Assembly: GCF_023023025.1 (NCBI RefSeq)
Contig: NZ_CP095481.1
Coordinates: 9,189,001 to 9,253,000 of the forward strand
Direction: 5' to 3'
DNA from: Amycolatopsis sp. WQ 127309
GTDB taxonomy: Bacteria > Actinomycetota > Actinomycetes > Mycobacteriales > Pseudonocardiaceae
Length of the DNA stretch: 64,000 bases
The notes beneath the pieces were generated by a model that worked only from the letters and a program-made list of their open reading frames with translations, had not been told where the DNA came from and did no database searches. Positions 30,308 through 38,666 of this stretch are shown here, piece after piece (position 1 is the stretch's first letter; each line of letters begins with the position of its first letter). Position numbers and translations under genes: made by a program.

Positions 30308-31227
30308 CGGGTCGCCGCCGGGAGCTCCCGCTGGATCGCGGCGATGAGCGTCTCGCTGGTGGCCAGCGCGGCCTGCAGCCCGGCCGACGGCGTCCCACCG
30401 GGGTTCTGGTGCAGCACCACCCCGAGGATCAGCGCGCCGCTCGACGCCCGGGCCGCCCACATCAGCGCCCCGCCGGCCGCGGTCGACGAGCCCGTCTTCA
30501 GCCCGATCACGCCGGAGCGGCCGAGCAGCGTGTTCGTGTTGACGACCGCGCCCGGCACGCCGTCGACCCTGAGATTCGGCGTCGCGACGATCGAACGGAC
30601 GGTGTCGTCCTTCATCACCTCGCGAGCGAGCCGCAGCTGGTCCTCGGCGGTGCTCGTCGTGGAGTCTTCGACGCCGCTGGCGCCGGTGTACGTGGTGTTG
30701 CCCATGCCGAGCGCCGCGGCTTCGCGGTTCATCTTCGCGACGAACGCGTCCTGGCTCCCGGCGTCCCACCGGGCCAGCAGGCGGGCGACGTTGTTGCCGG
30801 ACGGGATGAGCATCAGGGCCAGCAGGTCGCGTTCGCTGAGGGTGCGGCCCGCGCGAACCGGCGCGGACGACTCCTCGGCCGACGTCGACTCGGTCTCGGC
30901 CTGCTGGTCGACGGTGATCCGCGGGCCCGCGTCACCCGGGGCGAGCGGGTGGTCCTTGAGCACGACGTAGGCGGTCATCACCTTCGTGACGCTGGCGATC
31001 GGCACCGGCGTCCGCTCGCCGCGGCTGCCGAGGGTGCCCAGGCCCTGGACCTCGGCGCTCGCCTGGCCTTCCGCGGGCCACGGCAGCGGCAGGTCGACGG
31101 CCGGGCGGGCCGGTTTCGCCTGCCCCGCCACCGACGGCGGGAAGACCACCCAGCAGGTCGCGGCGAGCGCCACCGCCGCCGCGGCGGCGAGGCCGCCGGC
31201 GACCGGCGGGATGCGAAAGCGGGCCAT
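30304..31227 (-). CDS. D-alanyl-D-alanine carboxypeptidase (S11, PBP5-like)
   Basis: This 307-residue exported penicillin-binding protein trims the terminal D-Ala from peptidoglycan peptides. The three active-site motifs are present: SVTK (SxxK), SGN (SxN) and KTGSS (KTG). A signal peptide occupies the first 35 residues (VAGGLAAAAAVALAATCWVV). ATG 31227 follows GGAGGAGATCC. The C-terminal beta domain and membrane anchor of PBP5 are missing, as in many actinobacterial homologues. It is translationally coupled to the phosphatase gene, which hints at a shared envelope role. Confidence 0.9.
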   Translation of the reverse strand: MARFRIPPVAGGLAAAAAVALAATCWVVFPPSVAGQAKPARPAVDLPLPWPAEGQASAEVQGLGTLGSRGERTPVPIASVTKVMTAYVVLKDHPLAPGDAGPRITVDQQAETESTSAEESSAPVRAGRTLSERDLLALMLIPSGNNVARLLARWDAGSQDAFVAKMNREAAALGMGNTTYTGASGVEDSTTSTAEDQLRLAREVMKDDTVRSIVATPNLRVDGVPGAVVNTNTLLGRSGVIGLKTGSSTAAGGALMWAARASSGALILGVVLHQNPGGTPSAGLQAALATSETLIAAIQRELPAATR

Positions 31228-31365
31228 GGATCTCCTCCGGGTGCCGGGGTGCACTGGTCGAGCGCACACCGATCACCCTGTCCGGAGAAGATCGCCGTCC
31301 CGTCGGGGTTGTTCGACAGGTCTGAACCAGAAGTGTCCCGGTTCTGTACCAAAAGTGGCGCGGGA

Positions 31366-31395
31366 GGCCCTCTGCCGCGCGCACGGCAGAGGGCC
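31366..31395. terminator. Hairpin terminator after the GH16 gene
   Basis: A perfect 12-bp stem GGCCCTCTGCCG / CGGCAGAGGGCC with a 6-nt loop lies 17 bp past the GH16 stop. Confidence 0.75.
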
Positions 31396-31412
31396 CGCCC
31401 CGCACCGCGCGA

Positions 31413-32264
31413 TCAGCTCACGTGGACGTAGTCCACGACGAGCTGCTGCGGGAACTGGGTGCTGCCGTCGGGGTCGCCGGGCCAGTAGCCGCCGACCGCC
31501 AGGTTGAGGATGAGGAAGAACTCGTGGTTGAACGCCCACTGGTTGCCGCCGACGTCGGCGGGCGTGCGGGTCTGGTAGGCGTTCCCGTCGACGGACCAGA
31601 CGATCTTGTCCGTGGACCAGTCGATCGCGTAGGTGTGGAAGTCGTCGGAGAAGTTCGGCCCGCTGTAGGGCGCGCCGATCCCGGCCGAACCGGAGTAGCC
31701 GGGGCCGTGGATCGTGCCGTGCACGGTGTTCGGCTCGAACCCGACGTTCTCCATGATGTCGATCTCACCGCAGTTGGGCCAGCCGGCGCTGCCGATGTCG
31801 GTGCCGAGCATCCAGAACGCGGGCCACATGCCCTGCCCGCGCGGCAGCTTCATCCGGGCTTCGATGTGCCCGGAGGACGCGGCGAACTTGCCGGAGCTGT
31901 TGAGCCGCGCCGAGGTGTACTCGCAGGGCCCGTACCAGCAGTTGTTCCCGCTGCTTTCCTTCTTCGCGGTGATCACGAGGTGGCCTTGGCCGTCGAGCGC
32001 CGCGTTGGCGGTGCCGTCGGTGTACCACTGCCGTTCGTGGTTGTTGACGTTGTCCCCGGTCTCGTGGCCCCACTTCGACCCGTCGACGCCGGCACCGGCC
32101 GGGCCGTCGAAGTCGTCGCTGAAGCTGGCGAGCAGGTTGGCGGGGACGGCCGAAGCGGCCTGGCTCTGCGGTGCGGCCACCAGTGCGCCGGCCACGAGCA
32201 GCGCCGCGGGCGCCACCAGCAGGCGGGCGGTCCGCCGCCATCGGGCGGAGTTCTCGGTCGACAT
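31413..32264 (-). CDS. Secreted GH16 endo-beta-1,3-glucanase-like hydrolase
   Basis: This 283-residue glycoside hydrolase has a signal peptide ending at AAPQSQAASA. The GH16 active site GEIDIMENVG supplies the nucleophile and acid/base Glu residues, and MWPAFWMLG and YAIDWSTDKIVWSVDG are typical. It probably cleaves laminarin-like fungal or plant beta-glucans outside the cell. No carbohydrate-binding module is attached. A good promoter (TTGTTC, 17 bp, GATACT) with an overlapping inverted repeat lies upstream, so expression is likely regulated. Confidence 0.92.
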   Translation of the reverse strand: MSTENSARWRRTARLLVAPAALLVAGALVAAPQSQAASAVPANLLASFSDDFDGPAGAGVDGSKWGHETGDNVNNHERQWYTDGTANAALDGQGHLVITAKKESSGNNCWYGPCEYTSARLNSSGKFAASSGHIEARMKLPRGQGMWPAFWMLGTDIGSAGWPNCGEIDIMENVGFEPNTVHGTIHGPGYSGSAGIGAPYSGPNFSDDFHTYAIDWSTDKIVWSVDGNAYQTRTPADVGGNQWAFNHEFFLILNLAVGGYWPGDPDGSTQFPQQLVVDYVHVS

Positions 32265-32318
32265 CGTTGTCGCCCCTCTCGGTCCGCGGGCGACGGCTGG
32301 CGGCTCACCGGCACCCTA

Positions 32319-32367
32319 TTTGTTGTGGATGGCAACAAAGTATCCACGGGTGTCTGGCGAAGAACAA
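32319..32367 (-). promoter_or_regulatory. Promoter and operator of the GH16 gene
   Basis: On the minus strand the -35 TTGTTC (32367-32362) and -10 GATACT (32344-32339) are 17 bp apart. An inverted repeat TTTGTTG-N7-CAACAAA (32319-32339) starts at the -10 end and covers the expected transcription start, which is the classical place for a repressor. Confidence 0.6.
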
Positions 32368-32394
32368 GGCTAACCGGTCGGACATTTTCCGACG

Positions 32395-32424
32395 AGTACC
32401 CGATGGTCCGGACCATCGGGTACT
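32395..32424. repeat. Perfect 30-bp palindrome without loop
   Basis: The arm AGTACCCGATGGTCC is followed at once by its exact reverse complement. It lies between the small secreted-protein gene and the GH16 promoter. It may be a terminator for the former or a dimer-binding operator; the lack of a loop favours a protein site. Confidence 0.8.
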
Positions 32425-32453
32425 TTCGGGCAATCGGTGCCGGTCGGAGCGGC

Positions 32454-32699
32454 TCAGCGCTGGATGCAGTCCAGTCCGAGGCCGGCCACAGTGGCCACGT
32501 ACCGGCAGACGTGCGACGCGTGCTCGGCGTCGGTCGCCGCGCAGTTCAGCGGCGTGCCGAGCAGGTCGACCGCGCAGTAGGCGTAGAACTGGTCCGGATT
32601 GCCCGGTACAGGGTCCGCCGACGCCGGTGCCGCCAGCCCGACGGCCGCGGAAACGGTGAGCGCGGCCGCGGCCGCGATGGCGGCGATACGATTCCTCAT
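32454..32699 (-). CDS. Small secreted protein with four cysteines
   Basis: This 81-residue protein has a clear signal peptide (MRNRIAAIAAAAALTVSAAV, ending near PASADP). The mature part of about 52 residues has four Cys (YAYCAVD, LNCAAT, HVCRYV, LDCIQR), suggesting two disulfides. I do not know a family for it. ATG 32699 has GGGAGGAGAGCACC before it, a strong ribosome site. It could be an extracellular inhibitor, toxin or signal. It faces the phospholipase C gene across a 235-bp divergent region. Confidence 0.7.
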   Translation of the reverse strand: MRNRIAAIAAAAALTVSAAVGLAAPASADPVPGNPDQFYAYCAVDLLGTPLNCAATDAEHASHVCRYVATVAGLGLDCIQR

Positions 32700-32934
32700 G
32701 GTGCTCTCCTCCCGGAATTCCCCTGCACGCCAGGGGTTTGTGCTGGGAGGGATTCCCCGCGCCACACCGCTTCACCTCCGGGTCACCGGAAAGTGTCACG
32801 GGACGGCACCGCGAACCGAACAGAACATGAACACTGGATGCACGATTACGTCCGAACGTAGGTAGTTACGAGCAGCTTCGATCACTTAGGCTGACCCCCG
32901 CTGCCCTGCCGAGGTCCCCCTGGAGGCTCCTGTG

Positions 32935-34980
32935 ATGGCCGACCCGCACCGTTCCGGACTCACCCGCCGCAGCTTCCTCGGCGGTGTCGCCGCCGCCGGC
33001 GCCCTCGGCGCCCTGCCGCCGGGCATGGCTGAGGCGCTCGCCGAACCGCGCGCGAGCGGCAGCCTGTCCGACGTCGAGCACGTCGTGGTCCTGATGCAGG
33101 AGAACCGCTCGTTCGACCACTACTACGGCACCATGAAGGGCGTCCGCGGCTTCGGCGACCGCTCGGCGATCGTGCAGCCGAACGGCCAGGACGTCTTCCA
33201 CCAGCCCGACTCCGGCCGCACCGACGGCAAGTACCTGCTGCCCTTCCGCGTCGACACGTCCAAGGTGGACGGTCAGGACCTCGGCGACCTCGGCCACGGC
33301 TGGGCCGATCAGCACCAGGCCATCGCCGGCGGCGCGAACAACGCTTGGGTCCCCGCCAAGGGCGAGATGACCATGGGGTACTTCGGCCAGGGCGACATCC
33401 CGTTCCACCGGGCGCTGGCCGACGCGTTCACCGTCTGCGACCACTACCACTGTTCGGTGCAGGGCCCGACCACTCCCAACCGGCTCTACCTGTTCACCGG
33501 CACGATCGACGCCGATGGCAAGGCCGGCGGCCCGGCGAACTACAACCCGGCCGACTACAAGCCGGTGTTCAGCTGGACGACCTACCCGGAACGCCTGCAG
33601 CAGCACGGGGTTTCGTGGAAGGTGTACGCCAGCAAGGAGGTCGGCGACGCGGGCGGCTCGTTCGTCGGCGACTACGGCGACAACCCGCTCTGGCTGTTCA
33701 AGGCCTACCACCAGGACTACGCCAGCGAACTGTCCAAACGGGGCAGTGTCTTCAAGACCTGGGGCCCGGATTCCGGGAAGGGCAAGGACGTCAACCACGT
33801 CCTGTCGGAGTTCACCGCCGACTGCGCGAGCGGGTCCCTCCCCCGCGTCTCGTGGATCGTGGCGCCCTACGGTTATTGCGAACACCCCGAGGCGCGGCCG
33901 GTCGACGGCGCCGCGTACACCCAGACCGTGCTGAACGCCTTGTGGGCCAACCCGAAGCTGTGGGAGTCCACAGTGGTCCTGATCAACTACGACGAGAACG
34001 ACGGCTTCTTCGACCACGTCGCCCCGCCGATCGCGCCGTCGGGCACCGCGGGCGAGTACGTCGGCGGCCAGCCGATCGGGCTCGGCGCCCGGGTGCCGAT
34101 GACGGTGATCTCGCCGTGGAGCCGCGGCGGCTGGGTCAGCTCGGAGGTCGCCGACCACACGTCCGTGATCCGCTTCCTGGAGCGCTGGACCGGCGTCGCC
34201 GAGCCGAACATCAGCGCGTGGCGCCGGGCGCTGTGCGGTGACCTGACGAGCTGCTTCGACTTCGGCACCGCCGACGTCCGGATCCCGCTGCTACCCGACA
34301 CCGCGGCACTGCGCAAGCAGGCCGACGACACCCAGCGCAAGCTGCCGAAACCCGCGCCGCCGGCGACCGGGAAGCAGCAGGCGCCGGTGCAGGAAGCGGG
34401 CACCCGCCCGGCCCGCGCGCTCCCCTACCAGCCGCTCGTGACGACGTCGCTGAGCGCCGACCACCAGATCCTGACCACGACGTTCGCCAACCAGGGCACC
34501 GCGGCCGTCCAGCTCACCGCGTACCGCAACGACGGGCAGACCGACGGCCCGTGGGGCTACGACGTCGCCGCCGGCAAGCAGGTCAGCGACACCTGGCGGA
34601 TCCAGGCCTACGGCGGCGGCAAGTACGGCGTCGCGGTGCACGGGCCGAACCGGTTCCGCTGGGTCTTCGCCGGGGACGCGAACAGCGCGGGCGCCGGGGT
34701 CGACGTCACCGCGGGCTACACCGCCGAGCACAAGCTGCGGCTGACCCTGCGCAACGGCGGCACGACGGCCGTCAAGGTCACGGTGACCGCGAACCACTAC
34801 CGCACCGACGGGCCGTGGACGTACGCGCTGGCCGCGGGCCAGACGGTGACCGACGACTGGAACGCCGTCAGCTACGGGTCCGGCTGGTACGACCTCTCGG
34901 CCACGCTCGACGCCGACCCGAAGTTCCTGCGCCGGTTCAGCGGGCACATCGAGACCGGCTCGCCGAGCGTCACGGGGTAG
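32935..34980 (+). CDS. Tat-exported phospholipase C (phosphoesterase family)
   Basis: This 681-residue enzyme has a twin-arginine signal (LTRRSFLGGVAAAGALGALP). The phosphoesterase domain begins with VVVLMQENRSFDHYYGTMKG and includes NYDENDGFFDHVAPP, both metal-binding stretches of the non-haemolytic phospholipase C and acid phosphatase AcpA family. Two repeated C-terminal beta domains (about 490-580 and 585-675, each with a TDGPW motif) match the bacterial phospholipase C-terminal domain. It releases phosphocholine-type head groups from phospholipids and so yields diacylglycerol, and later glycerol for the glp genes. ATG 32935 or GTG 32932 may start it; GGAGG is at 32922. Confidence 0.93.
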   Translation: MADPHRSGLTRRSFLGGVAAAGALGALPPGMAEALAEPRASGSLSDVEHVVVLMQENRSFDHYYGTMKGVRGFGDRSAIVQPNGQDVFHQPDSGRTDGKYLLPFRVDTSKVDGQDLGDLGHGWADQHQAIAGGANNAWVPAKGEMTMGYFGQGDIPFHRALADAFTVCDHYHCSVQGPTTPNRLYLFTGTIDADGKAGGPANYNPADYKPVFSWTTYPERLQQHGVSWKVYASKEVGDAGGSFVGDYGDNPLWLFKAYHQDYASELSKRGSVFKTWGPDSGKGKDVNHVLSEFTADCASGSLPRVSWIVAPYGYCEHPEARPVDGAAYTQTVLNALWANPKLWESTVVLINYDENDGFFDHVAPPIAPSGTAGEYVGGQPIGLGARVPMTVISPWSRGGWVSSEVADHTSVIRFLERWTGVAEPNISAWRRALCGDLTSCFDFGTADVRIPLLPDTAALRKQADDTQRKLPKPAPPATGKQQAPVQEAGTRPARALPYQPLVTTSLSADHQILTTTFANQGTAAVQLTAYRNDGQTDGPWGYDVAAGKQVSDTWRIQAYGGGKYGVAVHGPNRFRWVFAGDANSAGAGVDVTAGYTAEHKLRLTLRNGGTTAVKVTVTANHYRTDGPWTYALAAGQTVTDDWNAVSYGSGWYDLSATLDADPKFLRRFSGHIETGSPSVTG

Positions 34981-35101
34981 TCGTTCACATCCGTGATGAG
35001 CGTTCAGTTTGTTGACGCATGTCACATCCGTGACCTATAAAGGGACAGTCCGGGTGTACGCCGCAACACCTCCGCTGTAACCCCTCTCCCGGAGGTCACG
35101 G

Positions 35102-36577
35102 GTGTCCCGACGAAGTCCGCTCCGCCGTGCCGCTTTCCTCGGCGCCGCAACCGTTGCCGCCACTGTCGCCGCCGTCGCGCTCAGCGGCGGCGGCCCCGCG
35201 CAGGCCGCCGCGGCGAACCTGTCCGCCACCTTCGCGCAGACCTCGGTCTGGACCGGCGGATACGGCGGCGAGTACACGATCGCCAACCGCGGCGACGCGG
35301 CTTCCACCGGCTGGACCGTCGAGTTCGACCTGCCCGCCGGGTCGTCGGTGAGCAGCTCGTGGAGCTCGGTGAAGACGCAGAGCGGGCAGCACTACAAGTT
35401 CACCAACGCCGGGTTCAACGGCACGGTCAAGCCCGGCGCCACCGCGAACTTCGGCTTCAACGTCGCCGGCGCCGGCGTGCCCGCCGCGTGCACGATCAAC
35501 GGCGCGTCGTGCGCCGGCGGCGGCCCGGTCACGACCACGCCGACGACCCCGACGACGACCACCACGCCACCGCCGACCACGACGACCACTGCGCCGCCGA
35601 GCGGTGACACCGTGAACGTCTCGACGGCCGCCCAGCTGCAGGCCGCGCTGGCGAACGCGGCGCCGGGGCAGGCGATCAAGCTCGCGGCCGGCACGTACCG
35701 CGGCTCGTTCGTCACGACGAAGGCGGGCACGGCGGCGAAGCCGATCACGCTGTCCGGCCCGGCCGGCGCCATCCTGATCAACGACGGCCCGAGCGGGGAC
35801 GCGCCGGACTGCCCGGTGCCGACCGCGGGCTGGGACTCCGGCTACGGCCTGTGGCTGTCGGGCGCGCCGTACTGGAACCTGACCGGCTTCACCGTGCAGG
35901 AGGCGAAGAAGGGCATCGTCGTCGACAACTCGCCGCACACGACGATCGACGGCGTGAACGTCAACCACGTCGACGAGGAGGCGGTGCACTTCCGGCGTTC
36001 GTCGGCCGACAGCGTGCTGAAGAACTCGACCATCACCTACACGGGCCTGGTGCAGCCGGGTTACGGCGAGGGCGTCTACCTCGGCTCGGCCAACTCGAAC
36101 TGGGCCTGCCACGGCAACTCCGGCGGCGTCGACCGCGGCGACCGGATCCAGGTGCTGGACAACCACATCGGCCCGTTCATCGCGGCCGAGCCGATCGACG
36201 TCAAGGAAGGCACCACGGGCGGGCTGATCCGCGGCAACACCTTCGACGGCCGCGGCATCTCCGGCGAGAACTCGGCGGACTCGTGGATCGACGTCAAGGG
36301 CATCGGCTACACGATCGAGAACAACACGGGCACGTTCGCCCCGCCGGGCGTGTTCGCCAACGGCTACGAGAACCACAACACCAGCACGTCACCGTCGTTC
36401 GACAACGGCTGCGGCAACGTCTGGCGCAACAACAAGTCCGACCTCGGCGGGGTCGGCGCCTACGCGATCAAGATCAGCTCGGTCTCGAAGTGCGCGGCCA
36501 ACCCGAACGTGGTGTACGCGTCGAACACGGTCACGAACGCGACGTCCGGCCTGACGAACATCACCGTCACCCCGTAG
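35102..36577 (+). CDS. Secreted CBM2 plus right-handed beta-helix protein (polysaccharide lyase-like)
   Basis: This 491-residue protein has a signal peptide (to about residue 37), a family 2 carbohydrate-binding module (SVWTGGYGGEYTIANRGDA to CTINGASC, residues 40-140), a Thr/Pro linker (residues 143-170) and a parallel beta-helix (VNVSTAAQLQAALANAAPGQ to the end) with repeated short turns. The helix resembles pectate lyase-type or other PbH1-repeat enzymes; I cannot name the catalytic residues. CBM2 directs it to cellulose or xylan. GTG 35102 follows GGAGGTCACGG. The substrate is probably pectic or hemicellulosic, consistent with the arabinose genes nearby. Confidence 0.85.
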   Translation: MSRRSPLRRAAFLGAATVAATVAAVALSGGGPAQAAAANLSATFAQTSVWTGGYGGEYTIANRGDAASTGWTVEFDLPAGSSVSSSWSSVKTQSGQHYKFTNAGFNGTVKPGATANFGFNVAGAGVPAACTINGASCAGGGPVTTTPTTPTTTTTPPPTTTTTAPPSGDTVNVSTAAQLQAALANAAPGQAIKLAAGTYRGSFVTTKAGTAAKPITLSGPAGAILINDGPSGDAPDCPVPTAGWDSGYGLWLSGAPYWNLTGFTVQEAKKGIVVDNSPHTTIDGVNVNHVDEEAVHFRRSSADSVLKNSTITYTGLVQPGYGEGVYLGSANSNWACHGNSGGVDRGDRIQVLDNHIGPFIAAEPIDVKEGTTGGLIRGNTFDGRGISGENSADSWIDVKGIGYTIENNTGTFAPPGVFANGYENHNTSTSPSFDNGCGNVWRNNKSDLGGVGAYAIKISSVSKCAANPNVVYASNTVTNATSGLTNITVTP

Positions 36578-36616
36578 CGGTCCGCCGTCGCCGGGTGCCT
36601 CCCGGCGGCGGCCCCG

Positions 36617-36730
36617 TCAGAGGTGCATGGCCAGCCAGAGCGCTATCCAGGCGGCGGCCACCAAGGCCGCGACCATCACCGCTCCGAAGAGCACCCGCCG
36701 TACGGCCACTGGTGTCCTGGTCTGCTCCAT
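36617..36730 (-). CDS. Very small predicted membrane protein
   Basis: A 37-residue frame starts MEQTRTPVAVRRV and ends in one hydrophobic helix (ALVAAAWIALWLAM). Third positions are mostly G or C, but no strong ribosome site is visible. It lies between the beta-helix gene and the convergent SDR. It may be real, though evidence is thin. Confidence 0.35.
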   Translation of the reverse strand: MEQTRTPVAVRRVLFGAVMVAALVAAAWIALWLAMHL

Positions 36731-36817
36731 ACCGATGATCATGAACCACTCGACCGGATCCCGACAGGCGGCGCGCTCGACCGGGCGACCCCCGCGCGGG
36801 GTACCCCGGCAACCCAC

Positions 36818-37612
36818 TCACGGCACGATCGAGTCCACGTACCCGCCGTCGACGCGGACCGCCGCGCCGGTGGTCGCCGACGCGAACGTCGAACTCAGGT
36901 ACACCACCAGGTTCGCGATCTCCTCGGGCTCGATCAGCCGCTGCAGCAACGACTGCGGCCGGTGCTTCTTCATGAACTCGCGCTGGGCCTCGTCCCACGG
37001 CAGGTCCTTGCCGACCAGTTCGTGGACGAAGTCCTCCACGCCGCCGGTGTGCGTCGGGCCCGCGATGACCGCGTTGACGGTGACGCCGGTGCCGGCCGCG
37101 TGCTTGGCGAACCCGCGGGAGACGCCGAGCAGCGCCGTCTTCGACACTCCATAGTGGATCATCTCGGCCGGGATCACGATCGCGGAGTCGCTGGCGATGT
37201 ACTGGATCCGGCCCCAGCCGCGCTCGGTCATCCCGGGCAGGTAGGCGCGCGTGAGCCGGACAGCGGCGAGGACGTTGACCTCGAAGTAGCGCCGCCAGTC
37301 GGCGTCGGTGATCTCGAGGGGCTCCTGGGCGCCGAAGATGCCGAGGTTGTTGACGAGGATGTCGGCGTCGGGCACGGCCTCGACGACCTGGGCCGCGCCG
37401 GCCTCCTCCGAGACGTCCCCGTGGGCGGCGACCAGGTCGGCGTCGGGCAGCTCCTGCTTCAGCCGCGTGATGGCGGCCTGGACGCTGTCGGAGCCGCGGC
37501 CGTTGATCGCGACCCGCGCCCCCGCGGCGGCCAGCCCCTTCGCGATCGCCGACCCGATGCCCTGGGTGGACCCGGTGACCAGTGCTGTCTTCCCACTGAG
37601 GTCGACCCGCAT
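36818..37612 (-). CDS. Short-chain dehydrogenase/reductase
   Basis: This 264-residue classical SDR binds NAD(P)H through TGSTQGIG (residues 14-21) and NNLG, and has catalytic Ser (YIASDSA) and YGVSK. The C-terminal AAVRVDGGYVDSIVP is usual. Gly-Arg after the second strand (INGRGSDS) suggests preference for NADPH. The substrate is unknown. It is monocistronic; upstream lies the 21-bp repeat patch at 37707. Confidence 0.9.
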   Translation of the reverse strand: MRVDLSGKTALVTGSTQGIGSAIAKGLAAAGARVAINGRGSDSVQAAITRLKQELPDADLVAAHGDVSEEAGAAQVVEAVPDADILVNNLGIFGAQEPLEITDADWRRYFEVNVLAAVRLTRAYLPGMTERGWGRIQYIASDSAIVIPAEMIHYGVSKTALLGVSRGFAKHAAGTGVTVNAVIAGPTHTGGVEDFVHELVGKDLPWDEAQREFMKKHRPQSLLQRLIEPEEIANLVVYLSSTFASATTGAAVRVDGGYVDSIVP

Positions 37613-37706
37613 GCGTGAAAGCCCTTTCTCGCGTCACCGTGCTTCCGGCCGATTGAAGCACAGCCTCCGCGCGCCCACCGGCTGAAGCCGAACCAGCCTC
37701 CGGAGC

Positions 37707-37786
37707 GGCCAACACACTGCCGTGTTGGCCGTTGTGGGTGGCGCGTTGGCCGTTGCGGGCAGCGGGTGGCCGCTGTGGGTGGCAGT
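37707..37786. repeat. Inverted repeat plus three degenerate 21-bp tandem units
   Basis: GGCCAACAC-N6-GTGTTGGCC (37707-37730) runs into three units of 21 bp (37724, 37745, 37766), each beginning GTTGGCCGTTG or close to it. The period equals that of the inverted array at 29123, although the sequence differs. Confidence 0.7.
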
Positions 37787-37836
37787 TGCGAAAAGCGGTT
37801 GCCGTCGTCGGCGGATCGGCGGCACCATCTGCGCCA

Positions 37837-37940
37837 TGACCACGCACCGCATGCCGCTTCTGCCGACCGTCGCCGCGATCGCCGCGCCGGTTCAGCAGCA
37901 GCCGTGCCGGCCGCGGAGGTCCGACCCGCTCGCGTCGTGA
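37837..37940 (+). CDS. Short upstream ORF coupled to the LysE-type exporter gene
   Basis: A 34-codon frame from ATG 37837 (MTTHRMPLLPTVAAIAAPVQ) ends in TGA that overlaps the exporter's GTG start (GTGA). Its third positions are G or C in about nine of ten codons, clearly more than the exporter frame extended through the same stretch, which argues that this is the translated frame. No strong ribosome site is seen. It may be a leader peptide that couples translation to the exporter. Confidence 0.4.
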
Positions 37941-38551
37941 CGGGCGCGCTGGTCGCCGGGCTGCTGGCCGGCTACGGCATCGCCATCCCCGTCGGTGCCG
38001 TGGCGACCTACCTCGTCGCGCTCACCGCCCGGACGTCGCTCACCACCGGCCTCGCCGCCGCGCTCGGCGTCGCGACCGCCGACGGCGTGTACGCGCTGGT
38101 GGCGGTCCTCGGCGGCGCCGCCGTCGCCGGGGTGATCACGCCGATCGCGCAGCCGCTCAAGCTGGTCTCGGCGGCGATCCTGATCGTGCTCGCCATTCGC
38201 GGCGCGGTGCACGCCCTGCGTCGCGGGCCGGCGGCGAACCGGCCGGTGAAGGAACTCGGCGCTGGGCGCGCGTACGTCAGCCTGCTCGGGATCACCCTGG
38301 TCAACCCGACCACGGTCGTCTACTTCACCGCGCTGGTCGTCGGCGACCGGGCCGGCACCGCCGTCACCGCCCTCGACCAGGCGGTGTTCGTGCTGGCCGC
38401 GTTCGCCGCGTCGGCGAGCTGGCAAGCGCTCCTCGCCGGGGGCGGGGCGTTGCTCGGGCGGGTTCTGACCGGGCCGCGCGGCCGGCTCGTGACGGCGCTC
38501 GCGTCGAGTGCGGTGATCACCGCGCTCGCCGTCCGGCTTGTCCTGTCGTGA
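37937..38551 (+). CDS. LysE-family exporter
   Basis: This membrane protein of about 204 residues has six hydrophobic segments. The N-terminal GLLAGYGIAIPVGAVATYLVAL and the later SLLGITLVNPTTVVYFTALVVG match LysE/RhtB amino-acid and metabolite exporters. The substrate is unknown. GTG 37937 was chosen because it overlaps the preceding short frame by GTGA and because upstream codons in this frame lack the expected GC third-position bias. GTG 37904 is an alternative. Confidence 0.75.
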   Translation: MTGALVAGLLAGYGIAIPVGAVATYLVALTARTSLTTGLAAALGVATADGVYALVAVLGGAAVAGVITPIAQPLKLVSAAILIVLAIRGAVHALRRGPAANRPVKELGAGRAYVSLLGITLVNPTTVVYFTALVVGDRAGTAVTALDQAVFVLAAFAASASWQALLAGGGALLGRVLTGPRGRLVTALASSAVITALAVRLVLS

Positions 38552-38666
38552 CCCGGAAAGCGTTGCCCTGTAACGGTTTGCCCGATTCGCGGGGGCACGG
38601 TGGAAGAAGTTCGGCTGCCGCCGTCCGGCTAGTCTCTGATCCAGACCGGGGGAACTGGAGGCCGTC

